The notes under the pieces: generated by a model
What the model saw: only the letters and a program-made list of their open reading frames with translations
Databases searched by the model: none
What the model was told of the DNA's origin: nothing
Assembly (NCBI GenBank): GCA_002305805.1
Contig: DBQY01000007.1
Coordinates: forward strand, 63,645-127,644
DNA: 64,000 nt
Direction of reading: 5' to 3'
Source: Atopobium sp. UBA1382
GTDB taxonomy: Bacteria; Actinomycetota; Coriobacteriia; Coriobacteriales; Atopobiaceae
Translations under genes and position numbers: made by a program
In this document: positions 57,019 through 64,000 of the stretch, piece by piece
How the letters are laid out: every line of letters starts with the position of its first letter
How positions within the stretch are numbered: position 1 is the first letter of the stretch

Positions 57019-57534
57019 CTATGCCACCGAGAACGTGGCCTCGGCCAGAATCGTATCATAGAGCGAGAAGAGCTCGCTCACCTCGACGGTGACGTCGGAC
57101 TCGTCCGCCAGGCTGAACGCGAGGCGCGCCTGGGTGGTCGCACCGGGCTTGATCTCTGCCATGTAGCCGTTGCCCAGATCGTCCATGACGATGGCGGTCT
57201 CGAGCTGGACGCCGTTCTGGAACGCCTTCTGGGAGCACGCAACGGCAAACGACGTCGCCTCGTCCGAGTTGTTGGTGAACGAGAAGTCGATGATCATCGC
57301 GGGGTTGCCCTCGTAGTCCGTCGTCACCGTGGAGCCGTCGATCGTCACGGCGTACTTGGACTGCGGAGCCTCCTCCGGCTCGGCCTCCTGCGCCTGCTCC
57401 TCGGGAGCCGTCTCGGCATCGGCCTGGGGCTCGGACGCTCCCCCACCGCACGCGGTCAGGGTCAGCGGAGCCGCAACGGCGGCGGCGAGCGCAACAACGA
57501 GCATGCCATGTCCCAGCGTCTGGATCTTTCTCAT
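57019..57534 (-). CDS. DUF5067-type lipoprotein
   Basis: A 171-residue lipoprotein. Start ATG 57532-57534; signal MRKIQTLGHGMLVVALAAAVAAPLTLTAC with lipobox LTAC. An acidic Glu/Ala/Pro linker (about 32-60) leads to the beta domain YAVTIDGSTVTTDYEGNPAMIIDFSFTNNSDEATSFAVACSQKAFQNGVQLETAIV, which matches DUF5067 as I know it. Predicted to sit on the outer face of the membrane. It is upstream of the HTH-like gene on the same strand (25 bp gap) and may be the first gene of that operon. Confidence 0.82.
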   Translation of the reverse strand: MRKIQTLGHGMLVVALAAAVAAPLTLTACGGGASEPQADAETAPEEQAQEAEPEEAPQSKYAVTIDGSTVTTDYEGNPAMIIDFSFTNNSDEATSFAVACSQKAFQNGVQLETAIVMDDLGNGYMAEIKPGATTQARLAFSLADESDVTVEVSELFSLYDTILAEATFSVA

Positions 57535-57683
57535 CCAAATCACCCGCTCTTTCAAACGCGGTCCTTCAGGTAGCTGCAGCGTACCAACACGCTGAGTCGC
57601 ATTCATTAGCTGCGAGCTAATGAAACGCGCGAGGCAGGTCCCGATACTGTGAGGCGCGGCAAGCCCAAGTGAAAGGAGCCCTC

Positions 57684-57959
57684 ATGGCAGACAACAACAA
57701 CCAGCCGACCTCTGCCGCTGCGATCGTCGGACTGGTCCTGGGAATCCTCGCGATCGTGACCTCGTGGATCCCCATCGTCAACAATCTCTCGTTCATCCTT
57801 GGCGCCATCGGCCTGATCTTCTCGATCGTAGGCGTCATCGGCACCGCGCGCGGCAAGAAGGGCGGCAAGGGACTCGCCATCGCTGCGCTCATCGTGAACG
57901 TCCTCTCGCTCGTGATCGTGCTCGGCCTGCAGAGCGCCTGGAGCGCGGCTCTCTCGTAA
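57684..57959 (+). CDS. Small DUF4190-like membrane protein
   Basis: A 91-residue protein with two or three membrane segments: AAIVGLVLGILAIVTSWIPIV, LSFILGAIGLIFSIVGVIGTA and LAIAALIVNVLSLVIVLGLQ. A short polar N-terminus (MADNNNQPTS) and a basic loop (RGKKGGKG) fit DUF4190-type proteins. GAAAGGAGCCCTC precedes the ATG. It lies 49 bp before the JetD-like gene on the same strand and may be co-transcribed; function unknown. Confidence 0.78.
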   Translation: MADNNNQPTSAAAIVGLVLGILAIVTSWIPIVNNLSFILGAIGLIFSIVGVIGTARGKKGGKGLAIAALIVNVLSLVIVLGLQSAWSAALS

Positions 57960-58008
57960 CGAGCCCCCAACGCGGTATGCTGTGGGGACCCAAGAGAAGA
58001 GGAACCCC

Positions 58009-59211
58009 ATGGCACATCGACTCACCGAGCAGGAGCACGACACGGTGCTCCTGCTCGCAAAGATCCTGAGCAAGCAGCTTCCCACGCAGTTCCGCAGCGT
58101 TTCCGGTGGCATCGCGAGCGGGCTCGTGCGTCTGCGCAAGAACCCGCTCGCCGCCTCCGACGTGGCCTCCGTCCTGGAGAGGTACGACGCGGACGAGACC
58201 GCACTCGCAACTCTGGTAGAGATTGGCGTGCTCGAGGCCGTCCCGGAAGGCTACGCGCTGCACGTTCCCCGTGACCAGGACGGGCACGCCGAGAAGAACG
58301 AGCGCTCGATCACCCGCACCGAGTCGCCGCGCCCGCCTGCGCGACGCGGCGCACGCGGCCTTGCCGGCCTGGACACCATCCGCAAACAGTCACCCGAGCT
58401 CAACGACGTGCGCCGGCAGATCATCGACCTCGACCCGCGCCTGTGGATCAACGGCTGGCTGCTGAGCACGCCCGACGCGTTCCTACGCTTCGAGCGCGGG
58501 CTGCGCGCACTCGACGCCGCGCTCGCGGGCGGAGCCACACTCGGTGACGGCACGCTCAGCCTGCGCGAGCTCTCCTACCAGCTCTTTGGTGACGAGAAGT
58601 TCCTCGCCGTGGAGTCCGACGGCCGCAAGCTCCTGCACCTCATGGGCATCACCGACGTCGTGAGCTGCCGCCCGCAGGTGAAGCTTGAGCTGCTGCACCA
58701 CATTCCCAAGCACCACCGCCACCTGCGCCTCGTGGTCTCGGAGAACCTCGACCCCTGGGTCAACATGAGAAACGCCATGTTCCTGGACGGGCGCAAGAAG
58801 ATTCTGGGCGAGCGCGTCCACGGCGTCGTCTTTGGCAACGGCTACTTGGTAGACGACCCCCACAAGCTGCCCGACCTTCTCGACACGCTGGGCGCGAGCG
58901 ACGTGCGCATCCTCTATTGGGGTGACATCGACCGCGCCGGACTCTCCATCTTGGCCAAGCTCGCCGACATGGCTGACGGGCGCTTCTCCGTAGAGCCGTT
59001 TGCGCCGGCGTACCGGAAGATGCTGCGCCGTGCCATGCGGCGCTTCCCGGACCCGCTCCAGAACGAGGAGACCGACCAGAGCGGCGTGCGTGTGGCCGGC
59101 CTCGAGCTCATGGAGGGCGTGCTGGACAAGAAGGAGATGGCCTACCTGAACGCCGTCGTGGAGGGCGCGCGCCTGATCCCTCAGGAGATTCTCACCGCAC
59201 ACGACCTGTAG
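58009..59211 (+). CDS. Orphan JetD-like protein (DUF3322/DUF2220, Toprim-type nuclease domain)
   Basis: A 400-residue protein. The C-terminal half resembles the DUF2220 Toprim-like domain of Wadjet JetD: LRLVVSENLDPWVNM (candidate catalytic Glu), VVFGNGYLV and VRILYWGDIDRAGLSILAKLADM (GDxD metal motif). The middle, VRRQIIDLDPRLWINGWLLSTPDAFLRFERG ... LSLRELSYQLFGDEKFLAVESDGRKLLHLMGI, fits DUF3322. The N-terminal 80 residues look like a helical/wHTH region. In Wadjet, JetD cuts plasmid DNA together with JetABC SMC proteins (established). No jetA, jetB or jetC lies nearby, so it is an orphan here. RBS AGAAGAGGAACCCC. The A4 repeat follows. Confidence 0.72.
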   Translation: MAHRLTEQEHDTVLLLAKILSKQLPTQFRSVSGGIASGLVRLRKNPLAASDVASVLERYDADETALATLVEIGVLEAVPEGYALHVPRDQDGHAEKNERSITRTESPRPPARRGARGLAGLDTIRKQSPELNDVRRQIIDLDPRLWINGWLLSTPDAFLRFERGLRALDAALAGGATLGDGTLSLRELSYQLFGDEKFLAVESDGRKLLHLMGITDVVSCRPQVKLELLHHIPKHHRHLRLVVSENLDPWVNMRNAMFLDGRKKILGERVHGVVFGNGYLVDDPHKLPDLLDTLGASDVRILYWGDIDRAGLSILAKLADMADGRFSVEPFAPAYRKMLRRAMRRFPDPLQNEETDQSGVRVAGLELMEGVLDKKEMAYLNAVVEGARLIPQEILTAHDL

Positions 59212-59235
59212 GTCCGCAGGCGCTCCTGAAAAGCG

Positions 59236-59338
59236 GCGACTTGGCAGACGAGAAACACGACGAGCTGCGGTTCTTCTCGGCCGCTTCTCAAGAATCGGCA
59301 ACTTGGCAGGCAATTCTCTGCCAAGTTGCTGTTTTTTA
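59236..59338. repeat. Family A element, copy A4 (left bracket of DUF559 gene)
   Basis: Order: single GCGACTTGGCAG (59236 on), reversed core GAGCTGCGGTTCTTCTCGG, then the hairpin AACTTGGCAG / CTGCCAAGTT (59300-59327). This is the reverse complement of the A5 arrangement on the far side of the DUF559 gene, with long near-identity. A4 and A5 are therefore ~105-bp inverted repeats with their hairpins facing the gene. The rest of the 222-bp gap before the DUF559 start holds CTAGTTTTTTCTAG (59411-59424) and no clear ribosome-binding site. Confidence 0.85.
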
Positions 59339-59433
59339 GGAGGTCGGTGCCACGCGACACGTTTACCCGCGCCTGGATAGTTTCGTGATAGATAGCGTCA
59401 GACTCGCGACCTAGTTTTTTCTAGCGACCCCGT

Positions 59434-60552
59434 ATGGCGTTCCCAGTGCCCTACCGTATGTGCATGGACATTTTGCTCACGCATACTACAGCCTTGGAGA
59501 CACTGCGCAGCGCCCGCCTGCGCAGGCGCCTCGAGCGGCGGGAGCGCTGTGATGCGCGCGTCCCCGATCGCGCGCCCAGCGGGGAGGAACTCCGCGCGTT
59601 CATTGCCGCGACGCCCGAGCTCGCCCGCGCGTCGCTCCCCCTCGGGCTGCTCGTCACCAGGGACGCGCCCCGCTCACGCACCAAGCTCGCCCATACGCAC
59701 CCCTCCCCCGCGGAACTTCCCGCTGGATCTGCCTTCGAGGTCGCGCCAGGGGTGCTCTGCGTCTCACCGGAGCACCTGCCCGCGGTCATGGCCCCGTCGC
59801 TCACCGACCTCGAGCTCGCGTTTCTGCTCTCCGAGCTCCTTGGCCTCTACGCCATCGCACCAGACCTTGAAAAGGGAATGATCCAACGCCGAGAACCGCT
59901 CACTACGCCCGCGCTCGTGCTCGCACACCTTGACGCGCTTGGCTCGGAGCGCGGGACGGATCGCGTCCGCCGCGCGCTCGCCAGCGCGTGCGTGCAATCG
60001 GGCTCGCCGCAGGAGACGCGGCTCTCGATGCGCCTGGGGCTTGCGCGCATGCGGGGAGGATACGGCTTTGACGTGCTCGCCATGAACGACCCGGTTGCCG
60101 TCCAGCGCGTGCGCGACGCAATGCGGCCGGGCGTGCGCAAGCCCGACATACTGCTGCGAGCACCGGATGGTAACGGTCGCGGCGTGGCGGTCGAATACGA
60201 CGGAGGGGACCACAACAGCACGGAGGCACACGCACGGGACGCAGAGCGGCACACGGAGCTCATTGCCCTCGGCATAGACGAGCACATCGTCACGGCCAGG
60301 CAGTACCATGACCTTGACTACATGGACGATCTCGCAGAGATCATCCGCAAGGCGCTGGGGATTCCCAAGCCCCACCTCACGCGCGCCCAGCAGGCGAGAA
60401 ACCGACAGCTGAGGCAGCGGCTCTACAAGGAGCTTGAGCTCATCGACGGCGTTCACTGGAACGGGCGCGAGCGTGCGCGGGGGCGGACATGCGCCACCCC
60501 CGTTGCCGACGACGAGTGGGACGTTGTTCCCGTCGACGCGTACGGCGTCTAG
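59434..60552 (+). CDS. DUF559/Vsr-like nuclease-domain protein (family A paralogue)
   Basis: A 372-residue protein (a start at ATG 59464, MDILLTHTTALETL, is equally possible; none has a clear ribosome-binding site). It shares with the 27907-28839 protein PGVLCVSPEHL...ELLGLYAI, then SPQETRLSMRLGLARMRGGYGF. Its restriction-like core is RKPDILLRAPDGNGRGVAVEYDGGDHN (D238, E254, D256, H260). The extra C-terminus is basic (RAQQARNRQLRQRLYKEL). Both family A inverted repeats bracket it directly. Likely a DNA-binding nuclease that recognises or mobilises those repeats (inference); an AbiEi-like or abortive role is an alternative. Confidence 0.7.
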   Translation: MAFPVPYRMCMDILLTHTTALETLRSARLRRRLERRERCDARVPDRAPSGEELRAFIAATPELARASLPLGLLVTRDAPRSRTKLAHTHPSPAELPAGSAFEVAPGVLCVSPEHLPAVMAPSLTDLELAFLLSELLGLYAIAPDLEKGMIQRREPLTTPALVLAHLDALGSERGTDRVRRALASACVQSGSPQETRLSMRLGLARMRGGYGFDVLAMNDPVAVQRVRDAMRPGVRKPDILLRAPDGNGRGVAVEYDGGDHNSTEAHARDAERHTELIALGIDEHIVTARQYHDLDYMDDLAEIIRKALGIPKPHLTRAQQARNRQLRQRLYKELELIDGVHWNGRERARGRTCATPVADDEWDVVPVDAYGV

Positions 60553-60586
60553 GCGAGGTTCTTCTCGGCACCCGGTCCTGAAAGAT

Positions 60587-60690
60587 GGCGACTTGGCAGA
60601 GATTCGCCTGCCAAGTCGCCAAATTCAAGGAAGGGACCGAGAAGAACCGCAGGTCGCGAATTACACGCGCTGCCATATCGCCCAATTCGA
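60587..60690. repeat. Family A element, copy A5 (right bracket of DUF559 gene)
   Basis: Perfect hairpin GGCGACTTGGCAG / CTGCCAAGTCGCC (60587-60620) with an 8-nt loop, core ACCGAGAAGAACCGCAGGTC and a weakened third copy CTGCCATATCGCCCAATTC (from 60670). It mirrors A4. It lies between the DUF559 stop and the convergent MFS gene, where it may also act as a terminator. Confidence 0.85.
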
Positions 60691-60699
60691 GGAGCGGAC

Positions 60700-62331
60700 T
60701 CAGCCCTCGCGCTTCTCGAACGTCTTGATCGCCGGGGTGGTGAGCAGGCCGAGCAGGATGATTGCGGCGCCCACGCCATAGGCCGCCCGCGTGGACTCGT
60801 AGCGGGCGCGCGCCTCGATGTTCACGAGGGCGGTGCGCTCGGAGTCGCTCATGTCGATGTCGGAAATCTGCTCGCGGAACTCCTGGTTGCTACCCAGGTT
60901 GATGCTCATCTGAGCAACCTGCTCGCTGACCGCCGGCGAGACGGCGGGGTCCGCAGCCGCGCCCGCACGGATCTGGCCCGTGATGCCGAGCAGCAGCACC
61001 GCGCCCAAGAGCGCCACGCCAATGGCCTGGCCCACGTTGCGCATGGTGCTCTGGATGCCGCCCGACTGCGAGGCGTCGCGCTCGCTCACCGCGAGGGCCA
61101 CGACGTTGCTCGAGTGCGACGAGACGGTGCCCGCGCCCACACCTGCGACAAAGGCGCCAAGGTAGACGCCAAAGGCGTTGCTTCCGTTTATGGTCACGGA
61201 GAAGGCCATGATCGCAAGGGCGCCCGCCATGATGATGTAGCCGACCTGAATGACGTGGCGCGGGTTGGCGTGCGGTGCCAGCTTGGGGATGCCAAGTGCC
61301 AGCGCAAAGGTGGGAACACCGGTGACGATGGAGATCACGCCCACGTCAATGGGGCTCCAGCCGGCAACAAGCTGCAGGTAGGGGGCCATGAGGATGGACT
61401 GGACGCCCATGAAGAAGAACGTGATCGCATTGGCGGCAAGCCCGGCGAGGACCTGCGGGGTGTGCAGGAACGACTGCGGCAGCAGCGCGACCCCGTTGCG
61501 CTTCTCTACGCCCTTCTCCACGTGCACGAGCACGATCAGCACAATCACACCAAGAAGGGCGAGCGGCAGCGCCGGGGAGAAGCCAAAGAACGTGAACGGG
61601 CAGGTGTCGAGCGGCTCGATGAGACCCCACGATGAGATGCTCGAGACGCCCACGAGGAACATGAACAGGCCGGATGCGGCAAGCGCCACACCGATGCCGT
61701 CAAACTTGAGCTTCTCGTCCACCTGGTCGATGTGCGGCAGGCTCGAGGAGACGCCCAGCACGGCAAGGAAGTAGGCGGCGAGCACGAGGAAGGTCACGTG
61801 CATGCCGGCGGCCTCCATGACGACACCGAGCATGAGCGGCAGCAGAGCAGAGAGGCCCGACGCCGCACCAATGCAGCCAAAGGCGACGGTGCGGTTGTGG
61901 CCCTGGTAGAGGTAGGGAATGAGACCGAGCACCGACGGAATGAGGAAGCTCGCGCCAAAGCCCACGAGCACACGGCCGACCCAGATGAAGATCTCCATGT
62001 TAGGGGCGAGGGCGCAACCGACCTCGCCGAGCGCACAGAGGGCCGCGCCGATGCGGAACGCGCGCTTCCAGCCGATGATGGTGCCCACGAGTCCGCCCGC
62101 GATCATGAAGGCGCCACCCATGAGCGGGTAGACCATGTTGGCGAGCTGGATCTCGGAAGTGGTAGCTCCCAGGTCATGGGTAAGCGCAGAGGCGGCCAGC
62201 GACAGGGCGCCGTTGTCTCCCGACGTACCCATCTGGGCGAGAATCAGAATGAGAATCGGCAGAACGGCAAAGTGCTCCGCGGCTGATCCGCTCGCTCTCG
62301 CGGTATGCCCCGCGGCAGTAACTGAATGCAT
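60700..62331 (-). CDS. MFS multidrug exporter, DHA2 (14-TMS) family
   Basis: A 543-residue exporter. TM1 LPILILILAQMGTSGDNGALSLAASALTHDLG replaces the usual LDxTIVNVALP with a diverged form. GGAFMIAGGLVGTIIGWKRAF is motif A and GRVLVGFGASFLIPSVLGLI is the motif after it. About 14 hydrophobic segments, plus a polar extracytoplasmic insert near the C-terminus (QIRAGAAADPAVSPAVSEQVAQMSINLGSNQEFREQ). The insert is a feature of some actinobacterial DHA2 proteins. Start ATG 62329-62331 follows GAGAGGATAGATA. No regulator is adjacent; substrate unknown. Confidence 0.87.
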   Translation of the reverse strand: MHSVTAAGHTARASGSAAEHFAVLPILILILAQMGTSGDNGALSLAASALTHDLGATTSEIQLANMVYPLMGGAFMIAGGLVGTIIGWKRAFRIGAALCALGEVGCALAPNMEIFIWVGRVLVGFGASFLIPSVLGLIPYLYQGHNRTVAFGCIGAASGLSALLPLMLGVVMEAAGMHVTFLVLAAYFLAVLGVSSSLPHIDQVDEKLKFDGIGVALAASGLFMFLVGVSSISSWGLIEPLDTCPFTFFGFSPALPLALLGVIVLIVLVHVEKGVEKRNGVALLPQSFLHTPQVLAGLAANAITFFFMGVQSILMAPYLQLVAGWSPIDVGVISIVTGVPTFALALGIPKLAPHANPRHVIQVGYIIMAGALAIMAFSVTINGSNAFGVYLGAFVAGVGAGTVSSHSSNVVALAVSERDASQSGGIQSTMRNVGQAIGVALLGAVLLLGITGQIRAGAAADPAVSPAVSEQVAQMSINLGSNQEFREQISDIDMSDSERTALVNIEARARYESTRAAYGVGAAIILLGLLTTPAIKTFEKREG

Positions 62332-62507
62332 TATCTATCCTCTCTACTGGGTTGTCCCGCATCGATTCGCAGGGCACTGTTGCTTAGATGTACCCGTGTA
62401 GCAGGGAAAACAGCGATATACGAGCGCTTCGCAAAAGCGGCGTAATGCGTAAGGCGAGCTGAATGCGACTGAAGTTGTTTCATATCAGGTTTTTTATGGC
62501 GATTTCT

Positions 62508-62604
62508 GTTATGCACGCCCACGCGAGAATCTGAGTAGACCAAGGCCTCTATCTGCACGCTTGTGAGGCGAACGCAACGTCCGCAGCGGATGGGCGTGCA
62601 TAAC
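62508..62604. repeat. Family G mirrored intergenic element
   Basis: A perfect 14-bp inverted repeat GTTATGCACGCCCA (62508-62521) / TGGGCGTGCATAAC (62591-62604). Its midpoint (62556) holds TATCTGCACG (62550-62559), similar to the family C core. The half-site resembles family E (ATGCACACCC). The 393-bp gap from the MFS start to the tRNA holds this element, the tRNA promoter somewhere right of it, and no credible gene. Confidence 0.6.
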
Positions 62605-62724
62605 CGGCATCCGTCCCGTGTTTGCGGGACCCAAGTATGGAGAGGCATTCACAAACGAGAAAAACCTTGCAGTCGAGAGGAGCGATGAGTATAGTTACTC
62701 CTTGCACACACGAGGTGCACCCAT

Positions 62725-62801
<77 letters not shown>

Positions 62802-62809
62802 TGAAACGG

Positions 62810-62841
62810 AAACCCGGAGGTCATGTGGCCTCCGGGTTTTT
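62810..62841 (+). terminator. Terminator of the tRNA-fMet gene
   Basis: AACCCGGAGG / CCTCCGGG hairpin with an 8-nt loop followed by TTTTT, beginning 9 bp after the CCA end. Confidence 0.85.
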
Positions 62842-62914
62842 GCGATTGGCGCGCCATTTTCGCCGAGTATCCGGCCACCCTGACGCGGAACCTCCGCGAC
62901 AGCAGAGAAGGAGC

Positions 62915-63610
62915 TCAGCCAAGCCTCACGATCTTGGTGCCGTGGACCTCCTGCACGCCGAGGGCGTCCGCGACGGACTCGGCGTTCTCGAAGGTGATGC
63001 CGCCGCCGGGCAGGATGATCAGACGACCCGCGGCGTGCTCGATCAGCCGGCGCAGGTGATCCAGGTTGTCCGCAATCGGCGTTCCGGCTGCGCCGCCGTG
63101 CGTGAGGATGCGCTCCACGCCCAGCTCGGCGAGGAAGTCGATTGCCTCGCGCTGGCGCTCCTCGGCGAGCTCGTCGAAGGCCATGTGGAACGTCACGGCC
63201 ACCGGGGGGACCTCGGCGCCGGCCTCGTCGGTGACGGGACCGTGCGCCGCCTCGACGAGGCGCGCCGTCATCTCGCGGTCCACGACCGCCTCGCCCGTCG
63301 CGTCGTCGGCGACGAGACAGCCAAAGACGACGCCGGTGACCCCCAGGCTGCGCGCCATCGCCACGTCATCGAGCATCATCTGCTCCTCGTCGGCGGAATA
63401 GACGAAGTTGCCGCCGCGCGGGCGCGCCATCGCCATGACGGCGGCCCCAGTCTGGCGCGCGATCGCGACGGCGGCACGAATCACGCCGTAGCTGGGACTC
63501 GTACCACCCACGGCGAGATTGTCACAGAGCTCGATGCGCCCCGCCCCCGCGGCAATCGCAGCCGGCACTCGCTCGACGTTCTCCGCACAGAACTCTCTCA
63601 GCAGCGCCAT
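62915..63610 (-). CDS. cutC: CutC family protein (copper homeostasis-type TIM barrel)
   Basis: A 231-residue protein of the CutC family: LREFCAENVERVPAAIAAGAGRIELCDNLAVGGTSPSYGVI, AMARPRGGNFVYSADEEQMMLDDVAMARSLGVTGVVFGCL, VTFHMAFDE, VERILTHGGAAG and ILPGGGITFENA. All are family-typical and the length is normal. Start ATG 63608-63610 follows GGGAGGCCCC. CutC was first linked to copper tolerance in E. coli, but its biochemical role is unsettled. It faces the tRNA gene. Confidence 0.9.
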   Translation of the reverse strand: MALLREFCAENVERVPAAIAAGAGRIELCDNLAVGGTSPSYGVIRAAVAIARQTGAAVMAMARPRGGNFVYSADEEQMMLDDVAMARSLGVTGVVFGCLVADDATGEAVVDREMTARLVEAAHGPVTDEAGAEVPPVAVTFHMAFDELAEERQREAIDFLAELGVERILTHGGAAGTPIADNLDHLRRLIEHAAGRLIILPGGGITFENAESVADALGVQEVHGTKIVRLG

Positions 63611-63764
63611 GGGGCCTCCCATCACTCTGGAATCGTTGACATCATGATAGCGGGCAACTCGCGCGCGAGACGGGCGTCACGTGCACCATCTCCGCCGCGT
63701 GGCGCGGCGGGACGTGCGATTGAGTTGCTCGCGACCAGCGGACTAGCATACACACATCACTGTT

Positions 63765-63801
63765 GAGCGCTCCGCAGAGGCGTCAACTAAGCTGAGCGCT
63801 C
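63765..63801. promoter_or_regulatory. Two GAGCGCTC palindromes upstream of the last gene
   Basis: TGAGCGCTC occurs at 63764-63772 and 63793-63801, 29 bp apart (about three helical turns), just upstream of the gene starting at 63825. Each contains the 8-bp palindrome GAGCGCTC. Paired palindromes in phase suggest a repressor or activator site; no regulator is assigned. Confidence 0.4.
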
Positions 63802-63824
63802 CCGAAGAGAGCGGAGGCGTGACC

Positions 63825-64000
63825 ATGAGGCGTCTGATCAGCTGTGACACTTCCGACCTTGAGGGCAGGACCCGGGCAGAGATCCTGGGCGCGCTCGAGG
63901 CGAGCGAGGGGCGCGTGATCGTCCAGGAGCTCTCGCTCTTCCGCGACACGATGATGCTCGAGCCCATCACGGACGCCGAGATTGCCTGCGCCTTTGGCGC
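63825..64000 (+). CDS. Partial gene running off the right edge (possibly DUF7916-like)
   Basis: ATG 63825 behind GGAGGCGTGACC starts MRRLISCDTSDLEGRTRAEI, then LGALEASEGRVIVQELSLFRDTMMLEPITDAEIACAFG before the window ends. The beginning (K/RRLI-SDL---EL--AI--SEGR-----I---------ITNAE-AAAFGA) resembles a TIM-barrel family I remember as DUF7916, of phosphonomutase-like proteins often near PTS genes. With only 58 residues visible the call is tentative, but the start is convincing. Confidence 0.5.
   Translation, partial: MRRLISCDTSDLEGRTRAEILGALEASEGRVIVQELSLFRDTMMLEPITDAEIACAFG

Noticed and set aside
58009-59211. Complete Wadjet system
   Set aside because: No jetA, jetB or jetC-like gene lies within the flanking kilobases.
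51652-60690. Family A repeats considered as a CRISPR array
   Set aside because: Copies are kilobases apart, palindromic and inverted, without regular spacers or cas genes.
59236-60690. Ordinary insertion sequence
   Set aside because: No transposase motif (DDE, HUH or serine/tyrosine recombinase) is present in the bracketed gene, and I see no target-site duplication at the ends.

Overview
The window is high-GC bacterial chromosome, densely coded on both strands. The gene set points to an anaerobic or microaerophilic Coriobacteriia member, most likely an Olsenella-like Atopobiaceae (inference). It includes an [FeFe] hydrogenase with a NuoF/GltD-type partner, a eukaryote-type NADP isocitrate dehydrogenase, an archaeal-type peptidyl-tRNA hydrolase (Pth2), an L-lactate/malate dehydrogenase, several Coriobacteria-style lipoproteins and two DUF559-type proteins. 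No rRNA or CRISPR array is present. One initiator tRNA-Met lies near the right end.

Layout. 0-3.2 kb: divergent TetR regulator and MFS exporter, then an NADP-type secondary alcohol dehydrogenase. 3.2-8.9 kb: a BrxD-like (DUF2791) ATPase and an Lhr-like helicase on the + strand, separated by a reverse-strand block (lipoprotein, PIN toxin, antitoxin). Both + genes carry LexA/SOS-box-like sites over their promoters. 9.1-12.7 kb: hydrogenase operon. 13.5-18.9 kb: methionine/one-carbon operon (HAD phosphatase, metF, separate MetH reactivation protein, metH) with a structured leader. 19-23 kb: prepilin peptidase, CDF transporter, Pth2, cysK-cysE. 23-31.7 kb: GNAT/ATP-grasp pair, esterase with a histone-like tail, DUF1846 protein, first DUF559 nuclease-like gene, HAD, asparaginase, lipoprotein. 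31.7-50.5 kb: mainly housekeeping (ABC exporter, LDH/MDH, EttA, CBS-pyrophosphatase, YfbR, TrmB, DUF3825, Icd, YdcF, PurF-like, Eno, PfkA). 50.5-60.7 kb: accessory region with a pentapeptide-repeat protein, HNH nuclease, truncated Fic gene, Ser/Thr kinase with a small HTH-like protein, an orphan JetD-like Toprim protein and the second DUF559 nuclease-like gene. 60.7-64 kb: MFS exporter, tRNA-fMet, cutC and a partial gene.

The strongest unexplained signal is a set of intergenic elements built from short family-specific repeats in mirrored arrangement. The clearest cases have two direct copies 40-41 bp apart on one side and two inverted copies 40-41 bp apart on the other. A related core, about WTAYCTGSGSAAAY, sits at or near the middle. 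Both DUF559 nuclease-like paralogues are bracketed by elements of their own private family. Further copies of one family (A) punctuate the accessory region. A nuclease-plus-cognate-repeat system, loosely analogous to REP/RAYT, is my main hypothesis; it is inference.

The second candidate system is the split BrxD/helicase pair with matched SOS-like boxes. Other oddities are a 102-bp palindromic element inserted in frame in the helicase, a UGA at an apparent Trp position in phosphofructokinase, a PurF homologue without its N-terminal cysteine, and an esterase with Asp in place of the nucleophile Ser.
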